Assembly: GCA_001630475.1 (NCBI GenBank)
Contig: KV419408.1
Coordinates: 310,001-374,000, forward strand
Length of the DNA: 64,000 nucleotides
Direction of reading: 5' to 3'
Source of the DNA: Sistotremastrum niveocremeum HHB9708
Lineage: Eukaryota; Basidiomycota; Agaricomycetes; Sistotremastrales; Sistotremastraceae
The translations under genes and the position numbers were made by a program. The notes beneath the pieces were generated by a model. The model worked only from the letters and a program-made list of their open reading frames with translations, searched no databases and was not told where the DNA came from. Below, piece by piece: positions 55,555-64,000 of this stretch; the stretch's first letter is position 1, and each line of letters opens with the position of its first letter.

Positions 55555-56271
55555 TCGCGCCTGAGTTGACGAGTCGCCTAAATTGGATCTCAGCGTGCGA
55601 GTGTTCGGAGTTTGAATTGGGTCCCAAATGCTATATAGCCGCGGTCGCGTCGTCTCTTTCTCTTCTTCACGAGAACTTGCCACGCTGCTCGATGTAGTCT
55701 CCTCCACCATCGAAACAGTGCCATTAGCTCCTTTACTGGAGTAATGATCATCTCAAGAGCATCTCATACTCAGGCATAGGAAATGTCGCGATCTCCAACT
55801 TAGGACGCGGCATGTCGACAACGCACTGGGACAGATTTTCATACGGGCTTTGCATGTGCACATGGTATGTTTGCAGTCTTATTCTACCCCCCCTTCTGTT
55901 CAATGATTCTTAAAATTATACTGATTTTAATGAGTCTGACGATTCGTCGTTTGGAGACATTTTTATTATTACTGAGCTCCTCCTTACATTCATACATTCC
56001 TTCGTGGTTCATATGCTTATTCTTGTCCACAGGATATCTGGGCGTGCATGGTTGAGTAGTGCTAATAGAAGTAGTTATTACTATGTCCTTCACTCCAATA
56101 AGAATCCATCCCTCTATCCATATGACCGTGTCGCGTTCGTTCACCGACTATCGTGCAAGTTCGTGTGTATCGGGTCATAATGAGTAAATCTGATGAGACC
56201 ATCTATTACAAGCTTACATGTAGTCGAAAGCGAAAGTAGGTAAACTTATACTTCATGCATTACATGCAAAT
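55555..56271. other. Intergenic region upstream of uS15m
   Basis: About 717 bp, AT-rich in the middle (55900-56000). Only short open frames without family features are present. It holds the uS15m promoter and the 3' end of the mARC gene. No repeat, tRNA or further gene seen. Confidence 0.4.
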
Positions 56272-57846
56272 CTACTCATCGTCTGCAGGTAATAGCTGCA
56301 AGACTTTTATCTGATCTCCAACACGAATGATTCCACTGGATTCTGGGACAGCATTGCACGCGAAACAAACTTCAGATTTCTTCAGCGGATCAGCTCCCTT
56401 TCTGAAGGCCTCTAGCACCTTTTCGCAAGTCAGTCAGATTTCTCATGCCCTGTCAACTGTACGCACTTGGAAGGGAACAATCTTGTCAGGGATGCCGGTT
56501 ATTGGATCAATGTTTGGTAGCTGCGACCGGTGTCAATGCCTCTCAGTTCCATGTTCTCCCTCAACACGACTTACTCTACATCGGGTGCATTTCGAGACAA
56601 GCATGATGCTTTGATCTGCCGAACCAATGGCAATGGACTCCCATGTGTCTTCCTCGAAGGGCTCACTGCAGCCAGAGAGAACGATGTTGGGCCGAAACCT
56701 ACGGAATCACCCCGTATCAATAAAGTATCCTGGACGTTTCCAAGATCCCTGACCTTTCCATCGGTATTGGCTTATCTCGCCATTGCACGTCGAACGGACT
56801 GTTGTCCTGCATGGCCAGGGTCCGCAGCTGCGTCTGTACCGCCGACAGGCTTTCGGTGCTAGCGACTAGGAGTGGATAGCCATCTTGGAAAACGGCAGTG
56901 GAGAAGGAAGGGAGGTCGGCATGTGTCGTGGTCGCCTGTACCTTTCTCGGTGTCGGTCCTTTGTATATTAGGTGTACAGAGAAGCCAAAATATTGGGATA
57001 GTATGGAGGATGGTGATTGTGGTGATGAATTAGGATAAAATAAATTTCGAGTCCTGCTCCAGAACGTCGCGGTTGCCCCAGGCTTGAGAGATTCGCAAAT
57101 ATAAGCATCTGTTACATCCTTCCAGATAGTCACCGCATCTAGCCTGAATAAAAGTCTGTTAGCGGGTGTTGGGGTGTGCATGGATAAAATACAAACAATT
57201 TCCAGCATTTCAATGCTTTCTTATTCGGTCTGAGAGGAATGGTGAATGAAGCGCAGCCACTGTCGGATGGGAAGTTGACCGTCAGGAGACCTCCCCATGG
57301 CGAAGACTCGTCTATATGGATTTCGGGGGCGATAAGGAGCATCTTGAGGGAACAAAAGAGGCATAAATTTTTATGTTTCGGGAGCTGGGAGTTCTGGTAC
57401 CTTGGGTATCTTGCGAGCCGTCACAAAACGATTTGTTCTCGCATCTATGATCATGAAAACGCGGTCGTTCTGTTTCAAAGATCATGGTGAAAATTAGACT
57501 GCGATCACGCGAGACGTTCAGTCGTTGTCGCCCACCTCGAGTCCTTGGGTGGTGTACTTTGCCTCGGCTACTGGAATGCCCTTGCAGCTCTTCAAGAAAC
57601 AACGTTTTGCATGAGTCATAGCATGGATATCGACTTCCAATGTGGATGGACCTTTATAGGATGCACAAAAAGCTGTGTGACTGAGGGACCACTGGGGTCA
57701 GAAATAATTTGTCTAGGCGGATAAGCATTCTGGAGCGACTGCACAGGATCCGTTTTTCGTAGTCTATGAAGATAGAGAAGCCCTAGAGAAAGTCCAAATA
57801 GCGTTAGAGAAGTCAAGAAAGAGGCCAGGCTGGCTTCCACCCCCAT
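56272..57846 (-). CDS. mARC-like MOSC-domain protein (molybdenum cofactor)
   Basis: An N-terminal membrane anchor (ASFLTSLTLFGLSLGLLYLH) is followed by a beta-barrel start (VTQLFVHPIKSCKGIPV) and WMFHRWCIIDARTNRFVTAR. The MOSC domain has LPSFSTAVFQDGYPLLVAST, a DVQWRDKPIPMERFRPNIVL block (R-RPN-V) and KCTRCRLPNIDPITG carrying the Cys that ligates molybdenum. The tail FQVLEAFRKGADPLKKSEVCF matches Y-----D-----P-FG sequences. Animal mARC reduces N-hydroxylated compounds on the outer mitochondrial membrane with cytochrome b5. Here the anchor orientation suggests the same. About six introns. An in-frame ATG lies 168 bp upstream, but the family start fits 57846. Confidence 0.85.
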
Positions 57847-58084
57847 GCTAGTGGTCGAGAGGTGAGAGTGAAACAAGCTGATTACATCATTCCTGTCGTT
57901 TCCCTCGCTCTGCTGCCCGGTGCCTTTACAAGCAGTCAAACTGGGGCGGGCGACCCTTTCAAGCGCTTCTTCGTGACAAGGCTCATTGGGGCTTGTGTGG
58001 CCGTGACTGGACACTCAAGGACATCGGGTTCCATGCTCCCAGGAACAATACTGCGAAACAATTTTGTATTCACTTCATCTGGCT

Positions 58085-58109
58085 GTAGTAGAGTAGAGTA
58101 GAGTAGAGA
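58085..58109. repeat. Pentanucleotide microsatellite (GTAGA)
   Basis: Four to five tandem GTAGA units lie just past the 3' end of the Pin1/Ess1 gene, in noncoding sequence. Likely slippage-prone and polymorphic. Confidence 0.8.
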
Positions 58110-58119
58110 CGTATCGAGC

Positions 58120-58756
58120 TCAACCGGTCCTCATTATCAGGTGGACTCCGCTGTCAGTCGAAATTATATCGCTCGTCTCTCCAACTTTGAGAGCATATGT
58201 CGCATCCTCGAATGGCTTTTGCATCTGGCCTCGACTAAACCAGCCGAGATCACCTCCACGATCATGTGAGCTACAGTCGGAATGGATGTTGGCCAGCTGA
58301 GCAAAGGTCCCGGGTGTCCCATCCAACTGGCTTTGGAAGTCACGGAGGGTGGCAATCGCCTCCTCCTTAGACCGTGTAATGTTGGCCTTCAAAGGATATG
58401 TGAGATCGGGCGGGTCTGGATAATATCCAATCCACGCACCTCTTTCCAACTGGCCGGTCTCCTGCTCCCCGAGTGTTTGACCAGCAAGTGAGAAGCGCGA
58501 ACTTGGCCAGGCGGCGCATAAGTCGGTCCAGATCTCTCCTGCGCTGTGCCTTTCCCCAGATATTTCTCGGCTCCTGGAAGCTGCATGATCTCTCCTTGGG
58601 AGAGCCCAGCTGGCGGGTCCCAGACAGATTCACCAGTTGACGAGTTGTGGAAGTAGGGAGCCTTCCTGGAGTTCGAGAATCGGACTTGCCAGGATGACGA
58701 CTAGAGATCCAATTGAGCCACTGAATATTTTTCGAGAGCGATGCCTAACAAACCAT
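58120..58756 (-). CDS. ESS1: Peptidyl-prolyl isomerase Pin1/Ess1
   Basis: WW domain: WQVRFSNSRKAPYFHNSSTG then ESVWDPP, with both Trp residues. Parvulin domain: VRASHLLVKHSGSRRPASWK, IHSDCSSHDRGGDLGWFSRG with catalytic Cys, FEDATYALKVGETSDII, and DSGVHLIMRTG with the final His. The order and length of about 175 residues fit Ess1/Pin1, which isomerises phospho-Ser/Thr-Pro bonds, for example in the RNA polymerase II tail. The only start I can find is an ATG at 58756 followed directly by an intron (GTTTGT...CTCTAG) that joins to SSSWQVR. Exon 1 would then carry only the start codon. Divergent from proteasome alpha-5 over 147 bp. Confidence 0.85.
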
Positions 58757-58903
58757 GGGTTGATTGGATGTTTGAGTGAAAGATGGGATAGATCTTACAT
58801 GATCAGATTTCTTTTTCCTTCTTGAGGCTGCAGCCAAACAACGGACAAACCTGCCGCGCGTCGCTATAGAGGGTTTGTCCAGCCTGCCTTGCGTCAACCC
58901 ATC

Positions 58904-60053
58904 ATGTTTCTTACGCGCTCAGAATACGGTCGCTATATTTCCTGATCACTGAATTACATTCATTACTCATTGGGACGCGTTGTAGACCGTGGCGTGAACA
59001 CCTTCTCGCCGGAGGGCCGACTCTTTCAAGGTAACTCTTAACTGATTTGTTTGTGACGTAGTCCTAATCCATTCTTGGTGTCTGAACAGTCGAATATGCT
59101 ATTGAAGCCATCAAAGTGTGTTCTAAACATCTTGCGCTTAACCTCTATTTATCTGGCCGAACAGCTTGGCTCGACAACCGTTGGCGTGCGCACGCGGGAT
59201 GGTGTGGTTCTTGGGGTGGAGAAACGGACACAATCACCGCTACTCGAATCCTCATCTGTCGAGAAAATCATGGAGATCGACCGTCACCTTGGTTGCGCTA
59301 TGTCAGGTGTGAAGTCTTGATCCTTGCCGTCCTTTCTTTGGCTAAATAAGGACTAGGTTTGACCGCTGACGCAAGAACTATGATCGACCATGCTCGTGTC
59401 ACGTCTCAAAATCACGCATTTACCTACGATGAAAAGATCAAAGTGGAGAGTGTAACACAGTCCGTCTGTGACCTTGCTCTGCGATTCGGTGAGAGTGTTG
59501 AAGACGAGGGCGCAATGATGGTGTGTTTTCCTTCGAAACGTTGTCAAGGACAAGGCCCAAATTGTTACAGAGTAGACCCTTTGGTGTGGCCCTGTTAATA
59601 GCAGGGATCGACGAACTGGGCCCGCAATTGTAAGCATGACATCTTTCCTGTCCGATGTAGCTCACCAAACATGCAGATTCCACACAGATCCGTCAGGGAC
59701 ATTCATGCGCTACGAGGCAAAAGCTATTGGTAGTGGTTCAGAAGCTGCACAGAGTGAACTACAAGACAAATACCATTCGGTACGCACTTGTGTATCGCCG
59801 GGTTTTCCTATCTCATAATCTTGCATGTTAGCAAATGACGCTGGAGGAAGCCCAAAATCTTACATTAAGGGTATTGAAGCAGGTCATGGAAGAGAAACTC
59901 GATCAACATAATGTGGAACTGGCTCAGGTGAGAACTGTCTACTTCCGGTGACGGTCATGCTGATTCATTGGTATGTAGGTAACCGTTGACAAAGGGTTCG
60001 AGATTCTAGACGAGGAGAGCCTTAAGGCCGTCATTGATAGGATGCAATCATAA
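58904..60053 (+). CDS. PUP2: 20S proteasome subunit alpha type-5
   Basis: The start [20 protein letters not shown] joins to [19 protein letters not shown], the alpha-subunit signature (F-PEGR-QVEYA). LEKRTQSPL-like [79 protein letters not shown] and [20 protein letters not shown] are alpha-5 hallmarks. The end is [15 protein letters not shown]. Seven exons or so, all with GT...AG junctions. It forms part of the outer ring of the core proteasome. Length near 250 residues is normal. Confidence 0.93.
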
Positions 60054-60322
60054 TTGGGCTTCGTATCAGCAGTCGTCGTCGTTCTCATTTGTTTGTTAAA
60101 TCGCTCATCAACTTATTTCCGTCTTTCTGCAATGTATTGTCAATCACACAACGGCGTGGATATCACAGACGGACACTTGGCGGATCATGCATGGGGCCGT
60201 AAAGCTTGGCGCCGTGGCAAGTTTCTTTCCCGCTCAGAGTGATCTGGGACGAAAGCACGCAATGGAACCAAGAAAGATACATTTTATTGTGGAAGATTCA
60301 AGAATATCTCAAGACATTGGAT

Positions 60323-60862
60323 TTATTTGTCCGCACTGAGAGCGATGCACTCGACTTCGACCAAGACGTCTTTGGGCAGACGAGCGACCTCGACGGCAGA
60401 ACGAGAAGGTTTGTGATCGCCAAAGATCTCAGCGTACGCCTTGTTCATGACAGGGAAGTCGGACATGTTTTTCATGAAAACCTGCTATCGATGTCAAAAA
60501 CAAGGAACTGTGGCGACTATTCGCGTTGGATCGTCGGTACGCACAGTAGTCTTAACAACCTTGTCAATCGAGCTGCCGCTGCTTTTGACGATCTCTCTGA
60601 GATTTATGAGGGCTTGCTTTGCTTCAGCCTCGATGCCGCCTTCGACTATAGATCCTGTTTTGGGGTCCATCCCAACACAACCAGATACGAAGACGAAACC
60701 ATTAGCAGAGGTCGCCTGAGAGTAATGGCCGATGGGCGGGGGCGCGTCTACATTCTAAGTCAGATGTACTCGAGACCGCGCACAAGACGATCTACTTTGG
60801 GTGGAAACGAAATTGATTGACATAGCGCGACGAGCAAGTTGGAATGGACGGAGTCGGAGCAT
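60323..60862 (-). CDS. RidA/YjgF-family enamine/imine deaminase, mitochondrial leader
   Basis: Exon 1 reads [20 protein letters not shown], an Arg-rich leader like that of yeast Mmf1. It joins after a 41-bp intron to [77 protein letters not shown], and [20 protein letters not shown], which contains the Arg that binds the substrate carboxylate. RidA proteins hydrolyse reactive 2-aminoacrylate and similar imines. A second Met (MSINF) could start a cytosolic form. Three exons; the stop is at 60325-60323. Divergent from the deubiquitinase over about 162 bp. Confidence 0.9.
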
Positions 60863-61024
60863 GTCGGAATGCGGCAGGGAAGATAGTCGGCATAAACTGG
60901 GAAGATTACGTCAGCGCGCCGCCCCTGGGAGCATGCGAAATCAAGCGTGACGTGGTTCTGTCACACGTGTACCTGATCTTGTGGACGTGCGGGACCTGAG
61001 AGTGCTCCTCGTCTCTGCTCTCTC

Positions 61025-63561
61025 ATGACTCTACTACGATGGATGGGCGTCGCCCCTTCGTCCGCTACTCCCAACGTTCCACAGCAAGCTAAACCCCCAG
61101 TCATCAACGGCGCCGATTTCAAGCAGTTTGGGCTCGAGAATGTGCGTACCTGGTCATCCGTCTTCTTCGCAAAGATCTGATTAATGTCACCAGTTTGGAA
61201 ATACATGGTATTAACGTCTTCTGTATGCAAGGTTCATGTCCTAATGCCGTTGGTCTAGCTACATCAACGCTGTCGTCCAAGCTCTATATTTCTGCCCACC
61301 ATTTCGAGAACTAGTCTGCAATGTGCCTGACAGATCTATACCGCCTCCGCCGTCTCCCGCTCCCGTCAACATCCCATTGCCACTATCACCACCCCCAGCT
61401 CAGGTGTCTCCAGCCAAAAGTCCACTCTTTAGTCCTGCTCGAGCCCCATTCCGGCGCAGGGAGTCCATTCTTGCACCGACTGAATCCTCGGATCATCAGC
61501 CCAACGCAGCACCTTCCGATCCAGCACCTTCTGGGCCTCCAATACCAACTGCCCCTCCTACCCTGTTCTCTGCGCTTCGATCTCTATTCATGCACATTTC
61601 CCAGAATCCGCAGGACAAGGGCAAAGTTTCCCCGACCGCATTCGTAAAGAAGGTCAAGGAGGAGAACGAGCTCTTCCGCAATTCTGATCATCAGGATGCT
61701 CATGAGCTCCTCAACTATTTGCTGAACAAGATCATTGAGGATTTGGAGCACGAGGGAAATGTCTCTCGCGAGGATCGTGAGATCATTTTTCACAGTGATT
61801 TGTTAGCATCCGACTGACGCGTATTCACCAGTTTCAGCGTCCATCGGCTCCTTGATCACCAATGGCAACGGTCGAGCGTCTTCAGATGGCTCTTCCGGAT
61901 CTTCCAACAGCAAGACGCTCGTTCACAGCCTATTCGAGGGCACGCTCACCAGCGAAACCCGCTGCTTGACTTGCGAGACGGTGTCTTCTCGAGACGAGTC
62001 ATTCTTGGATCTCTCGATAGATATCGAGCAGAATTCGAGCGTCACGGCATGCCTCCGCCAATTCAGCGCATCCGAAATGCTGTGTCAGCGCAATAAGTTT
62101 TTCTGTGACTCTTGTTGTGGTCTACAGGAGGCAGAGAAGCGCATGAAGATCAAGACTTTGCCCAACGTCTTGGCTCTTCATCTGAAGCGCTTCAAGTATC
62201 AGGAAGACGTGCGAAAGTACATTAAACTCGCGTATCGGGTGGCCTTCCCCTTCGAGCTTCGTTTATTCAATACGGTGGACGATGCAATCGACCCCGATCG
62301 TTTGTACAAGCTCTTTGCTATCGTGGTACACATCGGCGGCGGCCCCAATCACGGTCACTATACCACCATTGTCAAGTCTCGCGGGTCGTGGCTTGTCTTC
62401 GACGACGAAGTCGTTGGCACGATCAAGGAGAGCGAGATTCCGAAGTATTTCGGCGAGTCAAACGTTGGCGCTGGATACGTTCTTTTCTATCAAGCGGTGG
62501 ATCTGGACCCCGTCTCGCTTGGGCTGTCTGTTCCTACGCCGCCAGTCAGTGTCCCTCAATCGACTCCCTTGCCTTCGGAACAGAGATCTGTCAGTGATGA
62601 GGGCGACGGTGACGGCGACGGTGAAACGGATAGCACGGGTGCGTCTGCCGGGCCGCAAACGCCAAGCGTATCTGCGCACATGCTGCCGAGCCCGGCACGT
62701 CCTCAGAAGAAGAACTCCAAAGTCGATCTCCCCGCGGTCTTAGATCCTCCAGTGGCGCCTGAACCATCGCCCGGACCTCCCAACGGCACCGAACCGGAGC
62801 CCACCGGCTTGCTTGCACGGACCCTGCGACACACTCGGTCAAACAAGTTTGAGACTAACCGAACAAGCCTTCACAATCCCACCCTACCGACAATCCCATC
62901 TACTCCCACCAAGTCATCGAATGGCGACGCTTCCTTTTCCAAAGAAGAGAAGGAGGTTCAGAAAGGTGCAGGGTGGTTTTCCTCGCGAAGAACTGCGCGA
63001 GCCAAGAGTCTAAAAGTAACCCCTCCCTCGAAGCTGACCACCCTTCCCGATACCGCGGCTTCAGCACTTCAAACTCGTATCAATACTTTACACATTCCCG
63101 GGCAGGCAAATGGAGCAATGCACAATGGCACTGATTCCATGTATCCTCCGAGTCCAACCAGCCGTGGCAATGACTCTCGACCACTTTCCGCACTAGGCTC
63201 ATCAGAGAGTCATGGCCGAGAAGAACCTCATGCACCCCTTTCGACAAGGCCTTTACAGTCTTCTCTCACCTTCCCCTTAACAGCGCCAACAGGTGGTGAA
63301 TCAGGGACAGGGTCGCAGCAGTCTGAACCTCTAGCTACCTCCAACCCCCAGTTCCCGACGCCCTCTCAGAGGGAATTGGCGCAGGGCTCAGAATCGGCAC
63401 CTCTTTCGCCTCCCACGACCTGGACTGAAGAGCGCGGCAATCTCAGTCCTCGACCCTCGGCCGGCACTGAGGCAAAATTGACAAAGAAAGCCTCACGGAA
63501 GATGAGCTTATCCAGCATGCCATTGAAAATCTCTGGTCTCATGCGAAGGGACAAAGAGTGA
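61025..63561 (+). CDS. Ubiquitin carboxyl-terminal hydrolase, USP12/46 (Ubp9/13) type
   Basis: A USP-family cysteine protease. Exon 1 (61025-61141) ends KQFGLEN. A 14-nt microexon (61194-61207) supplies FGNT plus two bases of the Cys codon. Exon 3 (from 61259) resumes with [19 protein letters not shown] Pro-rich insert interrupts the fingers, then [55 protein letters not shown] (zinc CxxC pairs), [31 protein letters not shown] with the catalytic His, and [10 protein letters not shown]. The last 330 residues are Ser/Pro-rich, presumably disordered. Human USP12/46 and fungal Ubp9 act with WD-repeat partners. All catalytic residues are present. Confidence 0.9.
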
Positions 63562-64000
63562 TATCGGGAACCGTCTGCTCATTCGCTCATAGCGATCATC
63601 TACCGCCCTCATCACCGAATATCAGATTAAACCGACAGACGCCGGATACTGTATTACCACCACCGATCATATCTTGCATATACTAGATTGACAATCAACT
63701 AAATCGCGGCTTCAGTTCTCTCGATTTAGAGCTTCGCATTACAGTTTTATGCATTTGCCCCGACTTTTCGACAATATTTCTTATTCACTTTGCTTTCTTG
63801 TACATCATTGCTTTCTTCTATTATATCACATTCTGTAATCGACTGACAAAATGGAATACGACTTCGATAGTCATAATCATATACTGTAGTCGGAAATGTA
63901 CTAAAGTGTCTCTGCACACATCCTGGTGTACACGTGGGTTGGGTGCCTCAATAAAGGTGAGTGAAGTCGACCACGTGCATACACGAGTTATGCGCGGTGG
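63562..64000. other. Gene-free 3' flank at right edge
   Basis: About 440 bp after the deubiquitinase stop, moderately AT-rich, without a convincing gene, repeat or RNA. It probably holds the 3' untranslated region. Confidence 0.5.

Noticed and set aside
55867-56144. Open frames with hydrophobic stretches upstream of uS15m
   Set aside because: The frames arise from an AT-rich patch on both strands; no start context, splice sites or family features.

Overview
This window is nuclear DNA of a basidiomycete fungus, most likely an Agaricomycete. It is densely packed with genes on both strands. Most genes are split by many introns of about 45-65 bp with GT...AG ends and a CTNAC-like branch site. 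Several families are typical of that group: F-box proteins with leucine-rich tails, a BTB protein with a YWFEDG start, an ERG2-type sterol isomerase and a saposin/sphingomyelinase fusion. All functions below come from reading translated exons against remembered families; no database search was possible.

Layout. 1-4.5 kb: an Ark1/AAK1-type kinase cut by the left edge, and an F-box protein. 4.6-7.5 kb: a PhzF-like protein converging on a class III aminotransferase. 8-11.5 kb: TTI1, the HEAT-repeat partner of Tel2, which ends ten bases from the next gene. 11.5-18.7 kb: a minus-strand array of dCMP deaminase copy A, a 1.2 kb gene-free stretch bounded by an inverted repeat, an aquaporin, dCMP deaminase copy B and an NADPH reductase. 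18.9-25.8 kb: ERG2, WBP11 (splicing), an SDR oxidoreductase and a secreted acid sphingomyelinase. 26-32 kb: a methyltransferase, EMC8/9, an amidohydrolase and a Lpx1-like hydrolase. 32-36 kb: an F-box protein and an unrecognised fungal protein. 36.2-38.7 kb: a broken copy of the ribosome-assembly GTPase NOG2. 39-45.5 kb: a coiled-coil protein, a flavin monooxygenase, an F-box protein and a BTB protein. 45.7-54.5 kb: COG8, an F-box protein, an RS-rich nuclear protein and importin KAP114. 54.6-63.6 kb: mitochondrial uS15, an mARC-type MOSC protein, the Pin1/Ess1 prolyl isomerase, proteasome alpha-5, RidA and a USP12/46-type deubiquitinase.

There is no biosynthetic cluster or defence system; most genes are housekeeping genes with unrelated jobs. 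Many sit head-to-head over 90-165 bp and probably share promoters: ERG2/WBP11, F-box/BTB, RS protein/KAP114, PIN1/PUP2 and RidA/USP.

The most unusual signals concern splicing and gene decay. KAP114 has an intron that only makes sense with AT...AC ends. Five introns need GC donors, two of them consecutive in WBP11, itself a splicing factor. A 14-nt microexon carries the catalytic Cys box of the deubiquitinase. NOG2 is a pseudogene with altered G motifs. The dCMP deaminase is duplicated around an aquaporin, and the PhzF homologue lacks the catalytic glutamate. I see no tRNA, rRNA, CRISPR array or intact transposon.
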